A stretch of 64,000 nt of DNA, from contig NZ_ATVA01000011.1 in assembly GCF_000420485.1 (NCBI RefSeq), positions 62,001 through 126,000 on the forward strand. Direction: 5' to 3'. Source of the DNA: Paucidesulfovibrio longus DSM 6739. GTDB lineage: Bacteria; Desulfobacterota; Desulfovibrionia; Desulfovibrionales; Desulfovibrionaceae. A program made the translations under genes and the position numbers. The first letter of the stretch is position 1, and every line of letters begins with the position of its first letter. The notes under the pieces are model-generated. The model was given only the letters and a program-made list of their open reading frames with translations, did no database searches and was not told the DNA's origin. Positions 7,638 to 18,409 of this stretch are shown here, piece by piece.

Positions 7638-8402
7638 ATGCGCGAGAGGTCCATCGGCACCATCAACACCATCGGCATCATCGGCGCGCGGGGACGCATG
7701 GGCACGCTCTTTGCCGGGCGCGCCGTGGCGGCCGGGCGCGGCGTGGTCGGGCTGGACCAGCCTCTGGAGCCCGAAGGGCTGGCCCGCCTCGGCGAGTGCG
7801 GCCTGGTGCTGCTCTGCGTGCCCGTGCCCGCCCTGGGCGAGGTGCTGGAAGCGGTCGCGGCGCACATGAAGCCGGGCACGATCCTTTCCGACGTCTGCTC
7901 GGTCAAGACCCTGCCCATGCGCCGCATGCGCCGCGCCTGGAGCGGACCCGTGGTGGGCACGCATCCGCTCTTCGGCCCGGTCATCCCGGACGGCTTCGAG
8001 CCGCGCGTGGCCGTGACCCCTGCGCAGGGCGACGATCCCGCTCCCGTGCTGGAGCTGCTCGAGGACATGGGCTTCGTGCCGTTCCTGTCCACCGCCGAGG
8101 AGCACGACCGCGCCGTGGCCTACGTGCAGGGCCTGAACTTCATCGGCACCGTGGCCCACCTCGCGGCCATGCGCCAGGTGGAGGGCATCGAGAATTATCT
8201 CACGCCCTCGTTCCAGCGTCGGCTTGATTCCGCGCACAAGATGCTCGTGGAGGACGCGAATCTTTTTGAGACCATTTCCGAATCCAACCCGCAACTCCAG
8301 GAAACCGTGCGTCAGTTCACGGGGTTCCTGAACATCGCCGCGGGCGGCGATCTCGACCTGCTGGCCGAGCGCGCCCGATGGTGGTGGCGTAACGAGTCCT
8401 GA
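7638..8402 (+). CDS. tyrA: Prephenate dehydrogenase
   Basis: The 254-residue protein has an N-terminal NAD-binding Rossmann fold (GIIGARGRMG, residues 13-22) and the prephenate dehydrogenase pattern VVGTHPLFGP, where His and the following loop contact substrate. It converts prephenate to 4-hydroxyphenylpyruvate for tyrosine. It lacks a fused chorismate mutase and any ACT domain and resembles the dehydrogenase half of the E. coli T-protein. The start ATG 7638 is seven bases after aroA. The next gene, trpE, follows only after 135 bases, the largest gap in the operon. Confidence 0.92.
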   Translation: MRERSIGTINTIGIIGARGRMGTLFAGRAVAAGRGVVGLDQPLEPEGLARLGECGLVLLCVPVPALGEVLEAVAAHMKPGTILSDVCSVKTLPMRRMRRAWSGPVVGTHPLFGPVIPDGFEPRVAVTPAQGDDPAPVLELLEDMGFVPFLSTAEEHDRAVAYVQGLNFIGTVAHLAAMRQVEGIENYLTPSFQRRLDSAHKMLVEDANLFETISESNPQLQETVRQFTGFLNIAAGGDLDLLAERARWWWRNES

Positions 8403-8537
8403 TTTTCGCCGGGGGCTCGCCGCCCTTCGGCGGCCCCCTTCCCGAATTCATCCTGCGCCGCCTCGCCGGGCAGGGGGCACCTGCAAAGAAATGCGAGCGG
8501 CAAAGCGAGCGGCGGGAGTGCCCGCCGGGGAGGGATC
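8403..8537 (+). promoter_or_regulatory. Structured spacer between tyrA and trpE
   Basis: This 135-base gap stands out in an operon whose other gaps are 0-18 bases. It can form a strong hairpin at 8411-8438 (GCCGCC with GGCGGC, then GGGG with CCCC across a bulge) and a second one, GGCGGG-AGTG-CCCGCC at 8511-8526, touching the trpE ribosome site. GGGGGCAC near 8473 could pair instead with the second hairpin's 3' arm. There is no T-run, so a terminator is not supported. A translational switch, processing site or remnant promoter is possible. Confidence 0.45.
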
Positions 8538-9945
<1,408 letters not shown>

Positions 9946-9965
<20 letters not shown>

Positions 9966-10533
9966 CTTCGATTCCTTCACCTTCAATCTGGTGCAGGCCT
10001 TCCAGCAGCTGGGGGCCGACCCCGTGGTGCTGCGCAATGACCGGGAGGAGCTTCTGGACCCGGACTTCGCGGCGAAATGCGGGCGCGTCTGTCTTTCGCC
10101 CGGCCCCAGCCACCCGGACAACGCCGGGTATTGCCTACGTTTTCTGGACAATCTGCCCAAGCGCACCCCGCTTCTCGGAGTCTGCCTGGGGCACCAGATC
10201 CTGGGCCGCTTCGCCGGAGCCGTGGTCAACCGCAACGAGCGGATCATGCACGGAAAGACCTCGCCCGTGGAGCACGAGGGCAAGGGCATCTTCGCCGGGC
10301 TGCCGCAGCCCTTCGAGGTCTGCCGCTACCACTCGCTGGTGGTGCGGCCCGAAGGAGCCGACCTGCTGAAGATCACGGCCCGCACCGCCGAGGGCGAGGT
10401 CATGGGGCTGGAATATGCGGACAGGCCCTGGCACGGAGTGCAGTTCCACCCGGAATCCATTCTCACGCCGGACGGGCCCATGCTGCTCGACAACTTTTTG
10501 AAGATTTCGAAATCACAGGGGGGAGAGAAATGA
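9946..10533 (+). CDS. trpG: Anthranilate synthase component II (glutamine amidotransferase)
   Basis: The 195-residue class I amidotransferase supplies ammonia to TrpE. The nucleophile is Cys80 in LLGVCLGHQ, and the His168/Glu170 pair lies in VQFHPES. The chosen ATG 9946 starts the family-typical sequence MFLLIDNFDSF and has a GGGAGG site; an upstream in-frame GTG is not needed. It overlaps trpE by 20 bases and trpD by an ATGA junction. Confidence 0.95.
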
Positions 10534-11528
10534 AGATCACGGTAGCGCAAGTGCTGGAACGCCTGCTTGAGGGCAAGGCGCTTTCGGACGACCAGGCGGA
10601 TTTGATGTTCGATCGTCTGCTTTCGGGCGAACTGGGACAGGCGGCCGCGGGCGCGTTCCTCATGGGCCTGCGGGCCAAGGGCGAGGATTCCACGGATCTG
10701 GCCGCGGGCGTCCGCGCCGGGCTGGCCCACGCCCGGCAGATCCCCGGCCTTTCCGGCCCGCGCATCGACACCTGCGGCACGGGCGGCGACGGTCAGCACA
10801 GCTTCAACTGCTCCACGGCGGTGTCGCTCTTCCTGGCGGACATGGGCCACAAGGTGGTCAAGCACGGCAACCGCGCCGTGTCCTCGTCCTGCGGCAGCGC
10901 GGACGCGCTGGAAGCCCTGGGCGTGAGCCTGAACACCGAGCCGGAGGACGTGGCCGGGGCGCTGGAGAGCAGCAATTTCGTGTTCCTCTTCGCTCCCGCC
11001 TACCATCCCGCCTTCAAGCACATCGCCCCGGTACGCAAGGATCTGGGCATCCGCACGCTCTTCAACTTCATGGGTCCGCTGCTGAACCCGGCCCGGCCCA
11101 CGCACCAGCTCCTGGGGGTGAGCGACCCGGACAAGCTCAACCTCATGGGCGAAACCCTGCTGCTCACGGGCGTGCAGCGCGCCCTGCTGATCCACGGGGC
11201 CGGAGGCTTCGACGAGCTGACCACCTTTGGCCCGGCGCGCGGCTACTTCATCGACAAGGGGCGCATGGACAAGACCGTGGTCGATCCGGATCGGCTCGGC
11301 TTTTCGCGCTTCTCGCCGGAGGCCGTGGAGGTGGACGGCAAGGACGAGGCCGTGGCCGTGCTGCGGGACATCCTCCAGGGCAAGGGACCGGAGGCCATGA
11401 TGCAGATGGTGGCCCTGAACCTCGCGGCTTGCCTGCACATCCTCGGAGAAGGGGAGCTGGAGCAGTGCTCGGCCACGGCGCGCGAATACGTCAAGGGCGG
11501 CCTGCGGAACGGAGTCGTGTCATGCTGA
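10530..11528 (+). CDS. trpD: Anthranilate phosphoribosyltransferase
   Basis: The 332-residue protein transfers phosphoribosyl from PRPP to anthranilate. The phosphate-binding Gly-rich loop CGTGGD (82-87) and the KHGNRAVSSSCGSAD segment (near 110-124) are intact. Its ATG 10530 overlaps the trpG stop (ATGA), with GGGGGGAGAG upstream. It is a separate gene, not fused to trpG as in enteric bacteria. Its end overlaps trpC by seven bases. Confidence 0.96.
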   Translation: MKITVAQVLERLLEGKALSDDQADLMFDRLLSGELGQAAAGAFLMGLRAKGEDSTDLAAGVRAGLAHARQIPGLSGPRIDTCGTGGDGQHSFNCSTAVSLFLADMGHKVVKHGNRAVSSSCGSADALEALGVSLNTEPEDVAGALESSNFVFLFAPAYHPAFKHIAPVRKDLGIRTLFNFMGPLLNPARPTHQLLGVSDPDKLNLMGETLLLTGVQRALLIHGAGGFDELTTFGPARGYFIDKGRMDKTVVDPDRLGFSRFSPEAVEVDGKDEAVAVLRDILQGKGPEAMMQMVALNLAACLHILGEGELEQCSATAREYVKGGLRNGVVSC

Positions 11529-12292
11529 ACCGTTTTCGCGAGGCCAAGCAGGCGGAAATTGCCGCGCTGCGGGCGCTTTCGGAGCGCGGGGAAATGCCCC
11601 GCGCCTGGTACGGACACCGCCCGCCCTTTGCGGCGCGGCTGCGCAGCCGCGGTCCCGCGGCGCTCATCGCCGAGTTCAAGCGCGCCTCGCCCAGCATGGG
11701 CGACCTGAACCTGGAACTCGGACCGCGCGAGGCCGCGATGCTCTTCGCCGCCAACGGCGCGGCAGCCATGAGCGTGCTCACCGAGGAGACCCACTTCAAG
11801 GGCAGCCTGGACTATCTGGGCGCCTGCGCCGGGGAGGCCCTGCCGCTCCTGCGCAAGGACTTCCTCTTCGACACGCTTCAGGTGGCGGCCACCGCCGCCA
11901 CCCCGGCCTCGGCCTACCTGCTCGTGGTGCGGATGTTCCCGGAGGGCGAGCAGCTGCGCGAGATGATCGAGACCGGGCGCGCCCTGGGGCTGGAAGCCGT
12001 GGTGGAGATATTCGACGAGCGCGACCTGGAGCTGGCCCGACAGGCCGGAGCCGAGATCATTCAGGTCAACGCCCGCGACCTGGACACCCTGGAGGTGGAC
12101 CACGGCAACGTGCGCAGGCTCATCAGCCAGGGCAGGCCGAGCGAGCTTTGGATCGCGGCCAGCGGGGTTTCCACCCCGGAGCAGGTGCGCGAGGCCGCCG
12201 AGGGCGGCTACGACGCCGTGCTCGTGGGCACGGCCATCATGACCTCCGACGATCCGGGCGCGGTGGTCCGCTCCCTGGCGGAGGCAAGGTGA
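11522..12292 (+). CDS. trpC: Indole-3-glycerol phosphate synthase
   Basis: The 256-residue TIM-barrel enzyme closes the indole ring. Conserved patterns are FKRASPSMGDL (a variant of the usual IKRxSPSxG), LLRKDFLFD with the catalytic Lys, VEIFDERDLELA, and VNARDLDTLEVD, where the family usually has INNRDL. It is monofunctional, about the size of other unfused TrpC proteins, and is followed by trpF overlapping by four bases (GTGA). The start overlaps the end of trpD. Confidence 0.93.
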   Translation: MLNRFREAKQAEIAALRALSERGEMPRAWYGHRPPFAARLRSRGPAALIAEFKRASPSMGDLNLELGPREAAMLFAANGAAAMSVLTEETHFKGSLDYLGACAGEALPLLRKDFLFDTLQVAATAATPASAYLLVVRMFPEGEQLREMIETGRALGLEAVVEIFDERDLELARQAGAEIIQVNARDLDTLEVDHGNVRRLISQGRPSELWIAASGVSTPEQVREAAEGGYDAVLVGTAIMTSDDPGAVVRSLAEAR

Positions 12293-12948
12293 ACGCCCTC
12301 CTGGTCAAGATCTGCGGCCTGACCAGCGTCCGCGACGCCGAGGCCTGCCGCGACGCGGGCGCGGACCTGCTCGGATTCATCTTCCACCCGGCCAGCCGCC
12401 GCAACGCGGCACCGGAGATGGTCCGGGCCGTGCACGCGGGCAAGGCCCGCAAGGTGGGCGTGTTCGTGGAGCAGGGGCCGGACGAGGTCGCGGCCCTGGC
12501 CGAGGCGGCGGGATTGGATTTCGTGCAGTTGCACGGCGGGCAGGACGAGGCGTTTTGCGCGGCGCTCGGCGCGGAGTTCGACCCCGGGCGCATCGTCAAG
12601 GTCTTCTGGCCGGAACGCTACGCCGCCGTCGCGGAGCTTCAGCCCGACCTGGACCGTTTCGCCGCGCATTGCAGCTATTACCTCTTCGACGCGGGCACGA
12701 GCGGCGGCGGGCACGGCAAGAGCTTCGACGCCGGGCTGCTCGCGGGCATCGCACCCGCGCGGCCCTGGCTGCTCGCGGGCGGTCTCGGACCGGACAACGT
12801 GGCCCAGGCGCTTCTGGCCGGGCCGCATGGCGTGGACATGAGTTCCGGCGTGGAATCCGCGCCCGGAACCAAGGATATGGAAAAAGTCCGCCGGGTCATC
12901 CGGCTGGTACGCAACGGCGCGCCGGGCCGACCGGCGGATGCGGAATAA
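12289..12948 (+). CDS. trpF: Phosphoribosylanthranilate isomerase
   Basis: The 219-residue protein has the TrpF N-terminus VKICGLTSVRDAEAC with the catalytic Cys, GFIFHPASRR, VQLHGGQDE, and the C-terminal LLAGGLGPDNV and GVDMSSGVE motifs. It isomerises phosphoribosylanthranilate to the deoxyribulose form used by TrpC. The start is GTG 12289, overlapping the trpC stop, with GGAGG five bases upstream. An upstream extension is open but has no family similarity. Confidence 0.93.
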   Translation: MNALLVKICGLTSVRDAEACRDAGADLLGFIFHPASRRNAAPEMVRAVHAGKARKVGVFVEQGPDEVAALAEAAGLDFVQLHGGQDEAFCAALGAEFDPGRIVKVFWPERYAAVAELQPDLDRFAAHCSYYLFDAGTSGGGHGKSFDAGLLAGIAPARPWLLAGGLGPDNVAQALLAGPHGVDMSSGVESAPGTKDMEKVRRVIRLVRNGAPGRPADAE

Positions 12949-12957
12949 GGAGCAACC

Positions 12958-14121
12958 ATGAAAAAAGGGTATTTCGGCGACTTCGGCGGGCAATTCGTGC
13001 CCGAACTGCTGATGCCGCCGCTGCTGGAGCTGGAAGAGGCTCTGGAGAATATCGTCGCCACCGAGGAATTCCACGACGAGCTGACCGCGATCCTTCAGGA
13101 TTACGTGGGCCGCCCGTCGCCCATCACCCTCTGCAAGAACCTCTCGACCCAGCTGGGCCTGGACCTCTGGCTCAAGCGGGAAGACCTCAACCATACGGGC
13201 GCCCACAAGGTCAACAACACCATCGGGCAAGCCCTGCTGACGAAGCGCATGGGCAAGACGACCCTGCTGGCCGAAACCGGCGCGGGCATGCACGGCGTGG
13301 CCACGGCCACGGCCGCCGCGCTCCTGGGACTGAAATGCGTGGTCTACATGGGCGCGGTGGACGTGGAGCGCCAGAACGTGAACGTGCGGCGCATGGAGCT
13401 GCTCGGCGCGGAAGTGGTGGCCGTGCAGTCCGGCACCCGGACCCTCAAGGACGCCATCAACGCGGCCATGCGTCGCTGGATCGCGGACCAGAAGGACACC
13501 CACTACTGCTTCGGCACGGCGGCCGGGGCGCACCCCTTCCCGCTGCTCGTGCGCAACTTCCAGGCCGTGATCTCGCGGGAGGCGCGCCAGCAGTTTCTGG
13601 ACAAGAACGGCAAGCTGCCGGACGTGGTCGCGGCCTGCGTGGGCGGCGGTTCCAACGCCATCGGCATGTTCCACCACTTCGTGCCGGACGCTTCCGTGCG
13701 CATCGTGGGCGTGGAGGCCGCTGGCACGGGCGAGCCGGGCTGCTACAATTCCGCGCCGCTGAACCTGGGCACGGACGGCGTGCTGCACGGCATGGTCACC
13801 AAGTTGCTCCAGACCAAGGACGGCCAGATCATGCCGTCGCACTCCATCTCCGCCGGGCTGGACTATCCGGGCGTGGGACCGGAACACGCGCAGCACCACG
13901 CTTCGGGCCGCGTGCACTACGGCATGTGCAACGACGCCCAGGCGCTGAACGCCTTCCTGACCCTCTCGCGCACCGAGGGCATCATCCCGGCGCTGGAAAG
14001 CTCCCACGCCGTGGGCTGGGTCATGGAAAACGCCGAGGAACTCAAGGGGAAATCCGTGCTGGTCTGTCTTTCGGGCCGGGGCGACAAGGACATGGGCATC
14101 GTGGAGGACTATCTCAAATGA
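12958..14121 (+). CDS. trpB: Tryptophan synthase beta chain
   Basis: The 387-residue PLP enzyme condenses indole with serine. The PLP lysine is K84 in LNHTGAHKVNN, and Glu106 in LLAETGAGMHG is the catalytic acid of the family. VGGGSNAIGMF forms the phosphate loop. The length is normal for TrpB1. It begins nine bases after trpF with an AAGGAG site and overlaps trpA by four bases, consistent with alpha2-beta2 assembly. Confidence 0.97.
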   Translation: MKKGYFGDFGGQFVPELLMPPLLELEEALENIVATEEFHDELTAILQDYVGRPSPITLCKNLSTQLGLDLWLKREDLNHTGAHKVNNTIGQALLTKRMGKTTLLAETGAGMHGVATATAAALLGLKCVVYMGAVDVERQNVNVRRMELLGAEVVAVQSGTRTLKDAINAAMRRWIADQKDTHYCFGTAAGAHPFPLLVRNFQAVISREARQQFLDKNGKLPDVVAACVGGGSNAIGMFHHFVPDASVRIVGVEAAGTGEPGCYNSAPLNLGTDGVLHGMVTKLLQTKDGQIMPSHSISAGLDYPGVGPEHAQHHASGRVHYGMCNDAQALNAFLTLSRTEGIIPALESSHAVGWVMENAEELKGKSVLVCLSGRGDKDMGIVEDYLK

Positions 14122-14885
14122 GCGCACCCGCAGACAAACTCACCCAGCGTATCGAAGAGGCCAAGGCCAAGGGCCGCCCGGCTCTTGTCCCGTTCCTGCC
14201 CGGCGGCTATCCCGAAAAGGAAACCTTCTGGCAGGAGCTGGTCGGCCTGGACACCAAGGGCGCGGCGATCATCGAGATCGGCATGCCTTTTTCCGACCCC
14301 GTGGCCGACGGCCCCGTGGTGGAGCGGGCCTCGCTGAAGGCCCTGGAAAACGGCGTGAACCTGGAATGGATTCTCACGGAACTCAAAAAACGCGACTTCC
14401 GCGCCGGCATCGTGCTCATGGGCTACCTCAACCCCGTGCTGCAATACGGGCTTGAGCGTTTCGCCAAGGACGCCGCGGCAGCGGGCGTGGGCGGGGTCAT
14501 TCTCGCCGACCTGCCCCACGAGGAGTCCGACGCTGTCCGCGCCGCGCTCGACGCCGAAGGCATCGCCCTGATTCCGCTCGTGGGCCTGAACACCAGCGCC
14601 GAGCGCATGGCGCTCTACGCCAAGGACGCCAAGGGCTTCGCCTATTTCGTGTCCGTGCTCGGCACCACGGGCGCGCGCGAATCCCTGCCCGCCGAGGTCC
14701 GCGCCCAGTTGGAGCTGGCCCGGTCCATCTTCGACGTGCCCCTGGCGCTGGGCTTCGGGCTCAAGCACCCGGACCAGCTCAAGGAGCTTGCCGGACTGGT
14801 GGACGCGGCCGTGTTCGGCTCCGCGCTCATCGCGCACATCGACGACGGCGGCACCGTGGGCGAGTTCATGGACCGCTGGAGATAG
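14118..14885 (+). CDS. trpA: Tryptophan synthase alpha chain
   Basis: The 255-residue TIM barrel splits indole-glycerol phosphate to indole. The catalytic pair is E53 (IIEIGMPFSDP) and D64 (VADGP). GYLNPVLQYG and LGTTGARESLP are also family-typical. ATG 14118 overlaps the trpB stop (ATGA). It is the last gene of the aro-trp operon and is followed by a hairpin at 14897. Confidence 0.96.
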   Translation: MSAPADKLTQRIEEAKAKGRPALVPFLPGGYPEKETFWQELVGLDTKGAAIIEIGMPFSDPVADGPVVERASLKALENGVNLEWILTELKKRDFRAGIVLMGYLNPVLQYGLERFAKDAAAAGVGGVILADLPHEESDAVRAALDAEGIALIPLVGLNTSAERMALYAKDAKGFAYFVSVLGTTGARESLPAEVRAQLELARSIFDVPLALGFGLKHPDQLKELAGLVDAAVFGSALIAHIDDGGTVGEFMDRWR

Positions 14886-14888
14886 GAC

Positions 14889-14920
14889 GAAAAAAAACGG
14901 GGGCCGCAAGGCCCCCGTCT
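14889..14920. terminator. Terminator between trpA and the bacteriohemerythrin gene
   Basis: ACGGGGGCC (14897-14905), a GCAA loop and GGCCCCCGT (14910-14918) form a perfect stem. On the minus strand it is followed by eight T residues, ideal for the hemerythrin gene. On the plus strand only a weak CTTCCGTTCG follows, so termination of the trp operon may be less efficient. Confidence 0.85.
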
Positions 14921-14949
14921 TCCGTTCGTCTCCCGCCCTGGAGAACAGG

Positions 14950-15357
14950 TCAGTCCAGTCCCTGGGTGCTCAGGAACTCCCCCAACTTCTTGTCCGTGTC
15001 GTTGATGTGCGTCACCAGCCAGTTGCTGAGGAAGTTGAGCACGTCCATGGACAGGGAAATCTTGCCCTGCCGATAGTCGCGTTCCACCTCGGCGGCCTTG
15101 GCGATGAAGTCGCGGTGTTCGGACTTGTGGGCGTCTCGATCCGGGTAGTTGCAGCGATCCATATACTGTTCCTCGGTGGCGAAATGCACTTCCGAGTATT
15201 CCCGCATGTCATTGACGATTTCGGTCAGCGCCTGCTTCGAGTGGTTCGCGGTCATGGCGTCGTAGAGCCGGTTGACCATGCCCACGAGACTCTTGTGCTG
15301 GGCGTCGATTTCCTCCACATGCACCGAGAGCGAATCGCTCCAGTCCAGCATTGCCAT
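14950..15357 (-). CDS. Bacteriohemerythrin
   Basis: The 135-residue single-domain hemerythrin binds O2 at a di-iron site. All ligands are in place: H21, H58, E62, H77, H81, H117 and D122. The start at 15357 gives the canonical length and has an AAGGGGAGA site; a longer frame upstream lacks similarity. It lies 28 bases downstream of the HD-GYP sensor on the same strand, so both are probably cotranscribed. In an anaerobe, oxygen scavenging, delivery or sensing is likely. Confidence 0.93.
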   Translation of the reverse strand: MAMLDWSDSLSVHVEEIDAQHKSLVGMVNRLYDAMTANHSKQALTEIVNDMREYSEVHFATEEQYMDRCNYPDRDAHKSEHRDFIAKAAEVERDYRQGKISLSMDVLNFLSNWLVTHINDTDKKLGEFLSTQGLD

Positions 15358-15385
15358 GTGTCTCCCCTTGTCTGTGGTTGACGGA

Positions 15386-18300
15386 TCAGTCCTTTCGCCC
15401 CAGGTAGTCCTCGACCTGGATATCGTCGATCTGCTCCGGGGCCAGATGCTGTTCCGCATATTGCCGGAAGACGCCCTTCCTGAGGAATATTTCGAACAGA
15501 TCGGCGTCGATGTGCTTGTCTTTGCACATGAAGCTCATGATGCGCAACGCCTCGGAGAGTCGCTTGGGCTGCTTGTAGGGACGGTCCGAAGCGGTCAGCG
15601 CCTCGAAGATGTCGGCGATGGCCAGGATGCGCGATTCGACGGAAAGGTTCTCCTTGCGCTTGTGCAAGGGGTAGCCGGTGCCGATGAGCGTTTCATGGTG
15701 TTCGGTGGCGATTTCCACGACGCGGCCCAGGTTTGCCGGGAAGGGAATCTTCTGCAGCATTTCCATGCCGCTGAGCGTGTGCTCGTTGATCTTGAAGCGC
15801 TCCTCCGCGGTCAGGGTGCCCCGCTGGATGCGCAGGTTGTAGAGTTCGCCTCGGTTGTATTCGTATTGCGGGGTTTCCACGGGATGTCCGGTGGCGTCCA
15901 GGATGTCCTTGTAATTCTTGTGCCGTGGGACGAGGTGTTCGGGCTGGTCGCTGAGCAGGCGCTCTGTGGCGGGCAGGGGCGGTTCTTCCTTGCCGCTCCG
16001 GGCGCGCTGCTCCTCGGAGGAGATGCCGAGGCGGTCGCTGAAGTGGCGTTGCCAGGTTCGCCCGGCAATGGCTTCGAGGCGTCTTTCGTGCTCTTCGGAA
16101 AGAAACTCCCCGCCGATGTTGCACTTGGCGACAAAGGCGAACTCCTCTTCCAGCTCCCGCAATGTTTCCTCCAGCCGCCGCAGCGAATCCACGGGTTCGC
16201 TGCCGCCATCCAGCAGCCTGCGCAGGTGCGCGATCTCGGCGTCCCGCCGCAAGACCTCGAAGCGCATGCGCACCTCATGGATGCGGTTGTAGATGGTCTC
16301 CAGCTTGGTGGCCTTGTCCACGACATATTCGGGCGTGGTGACCTTGCCGCAGTCGTGCAGCCAGGAGGCGATCCAGAGCTGGCGGCGATCCTCCTCGGAG
16401 TCCAGATGAAATGCGGCCAGCGGCCCGTCCTCGGTCTCGTTGGCGGCGTCTGCCAGCATCCCGGCCAGGACCGGCACCCGCGCGCAATGCCCCGCGGTGT
16501 AGGGAGACTTGGCGTCGATGGAGGTGGCGATGACCTGGATGAGGGCGTCGAAGATGTCCCGCAGGGAGTTGAGCAGGTTGCGGTTGTCCAGCGTCACGGC
16601 GGCCTGGGCCGTCAGGGAGCTGACGAAGTCGGCGACCTCGCCGCAGTCGTGCCCGGTGGCGAGACAGGTCGGATTGAAGAGCTGGACCACGCCGAGCACC
16701 TCATCCTGGCGCGTGACGATGGGGGCGGCGATCAGCGAGTGGATGGCATGGCCCGTGGGCTCCTCGGGCAGTCCGGTGGGAAAGAGCTTCAGGTCGGCCT
16801 CGCGGATCGTGATCATGTCCTTTGCGTTGTAGGCCTCGCAAGCGGAACGCAGTACGGAATTGGCGTTGAGAAAGGCCATGATGGCGGGCCGGACCATGAC
16901 CCGGGGCGCGGGGTGGCCGGAAAGGCCGCCGAGCACGACGCTCTCGGAACCGAGGGAGAGCATCTCCACGCCGAGTTCGTCGTTCTCCATGAGGTAGAGC
17001 GCGCCTCCGTCCGCGCCGGTCAGATCCCTGGCGGTTTCGAAGATCAGCGTCACCAGCGTTGCAAGGTCTTTTTCCGCGGAGAGGGCCACCCCCTCCCGGA
17101 CCAGCAGTTCCAGCCGCTCCTGGGTCTGGTGCAGCCTTTCGGTCCGGTCGCGTATGGTCTGCTTCATGGCTTCGCAGGCCTCGGCCAGCTGCCGCACTTC
17201 GCGCACGGGCGTTCGGAGCGGAGGAGAGGGCGAGAAATCGAAATTGGCGACGCGTTCCGCCTGGCGGACCAGGGCTTCCACGGAGCGGGAGGCGAGGCGC
17301 GAGACCAGCAGGAACGCGGGGGTGAGCAGCAGCAGGCAGGCTGCGGACGCCAGGGCGATGCGCCGGGTCATGCGGCTGATGTGCCCGGTGATGTCTTTGA
17401 GCGGCGCGGCCACGCCCACCACGAAGCGCAGGCCGTAACGGGCGTCGGTGGGGGTCAGGCTGACAAGGTGCGGCTCGCCCTCGACATCCAGATAGAATTG
17501 CCGGGGTTTCGAGATATCCTCGGAATCGAACCGCGCGGACACGGCCCGGATCACCGGATCGGCGACGTCGCCCGCCAAGGGAAGCTCTGCTTCGTCCCCG
17601 TAGGCTTCCTCGCGGCCCTGTCCCGGAAAGGCCACCAGGCGGTTCCGCTCGTCGAAAATCCAGATCCGCCCGTGCTCGGCCACGTGCTGCCGCGCAAGCA
17701 GCTCTCCGAGTTGCGCCAGGGCGACATCCACCCCGATCACGCCGCCGGGAAAGGCCTTGGCGCAGGTGATGCCCGGCAGACGGGAACTGCTGAAGACGTA
17801 TGGCGTCGTGAACGCGCTGTTGCGGCTTTCCCTGGCTTTGGCGAACCAGGGCCGCGAGCGCGGGTCATAGGTGACGGCGTCGTCCGTGCGGGTGGAGAGT
17901 TCCGCCAGGCTGGAATCCAGAAAGCGCCATGCCTGGGAGCGCCCCGACCCCTCGCCGGGGGCGATGGTCCGATCGATGTAGGCGCAGTGCTCCGGCGCGG
18001 CGTATTTCTTGAGCAGGAAGGCGTTGCCCCGTATGGCGATGAGCTGGTGGAACGCGCCGTCCCCGTAGCCGATGTAGGCCGACATGAGTTGTTCGTTGGA
18101 TTCGAGCAGCGCCTTCAGGGCCGGGGTGTCCCGGCGCATGGCTTCGTGGGTGGGCTCTTCCGCGAAGGCGGAGAAGGCAAGAGACGCCGTGTCGGTCAGG
18201 GTGGAGACGGAATCGAGGGCCAGGGCGGTGTCCAGGACCGTCTTGCCTGCTATTTCGGTGAAGAGCACCTGCGCGGACTTCAGCGATGTGGAGCGGCTTT

Positions 18301-18409
18301 CGACGATCATGATCGTCAGCAGGGCGGCGACCAGCAGGCCCGCCGAACCCAGGACGAGCCCGGCGAGCATGGACGATACGGACAATTTCGGGAGCTCGAT
18401 CCGGCGCAT
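15386..18409 (-). CDS. Membrane sensor with Cache, HAMP, GAF and HD-GYP domains
   Basis: The 1007-residue protein has a membrane helix near 13-35, a large periplasmic Cache-type region (about 40-335), a second helix near 345-367, a HAMP linker, a GAF domain (about 430-600) and a C-terminal HD-GYP domain. HD-GYP proteins hydrolyse cyclic di-GMP. HDCGK is at 685-689 and HHETLIGTGYP ends at 914. The HD and GYP parts are about 225 residues apart instead of the usual 60-70; a charged, partly coiled-coil insertion of about 150 residues separates them. Metal-binding residues look intact. Its downstream partner encodes bacteriohemerythrin, suggesting an oxygen or redox input. The start at 18409 has GAGAGGAA. 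Confidence 0.88.
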   Translation of the reverse strand: MRRIELPKLSVSSMLAGLVLGSAGLLVAALLTIMIVESRSTSLKSAQVLFTEIAGKTVLDTALALDSVSTLTDTASLAFSAFAEEPTHEAMRRDTPALKALLESNEQLMSAYIGYGDGAFHQLIAIRGNAFLLKKYAAPEHCAYIDRTIAPGEGSGRSQAWRFLDSSLAELSTRTDDAVTYDPRSRPWFAKARESRNSAFTTPYVFSSSRLPGITCAKAFPGGVIGVDVALAQLGELLARQHVAEHGRIWIFDERNRLVAFPGQGREEAYGDEAELPLAGDVADPVIRAVSARFDSEDISKPRQFYLDVEGEPHLVSLTPTDARYGLRFVVGVAAPLKDITGHISRMTRRIALASAACLLLLTPAFLLVSRLASRSVEALVRQAERVANFDFSPSPPLRTPVREVRQLAEACEAMKQTIRDRTERLHQTQERLELLVREGVALSAEKDLATLVTLIFETARDLTGADGGALYLMENDELGVEMLSLGSESVVLGGLSGHPAPRVMVRPAIMAFLNANSVLRSACEAYNAKDMITIREADLKLFPTGLPEEPTGHAIHSLIAAPIVTRQDEVLGVVQLFNPTCLATGHDCGEVADFVSSLTAQAAVTLDNRNLLNSLRDIFDALIQVIATSIDAKSPYTAGHCARVPVLAGMLADAANETEDGPLAAFHLDSEEDRRQLWIASWLHDCGKVTTPEYVVDKATKLETIYNRIHEVRMRFEVLRRDAEIAHLRRLLDGGSEPVDSLRRLEETLRELEEEFAFVAKCNIGGEFLSEEHERRLEAIAGRTWQRHFSDRLGISSEEQRARSGKEEPPLPATERLLSDQPEHLVPRHKNYKDILDATGHPVETPQYEYNRGELYNLRIQRGTLTAEERFKINEHTLSGMEMLQKIPFPANLGRVVEIATEHHETLIGTGYPLHKRKENLSVESRILAIADIFEALTASDRPYKQPKRLSEALRIMSFMCKDKHIDADLFEIFLRKGVFRQYAEQHLAPEQIDDIQVEDYLGRKD

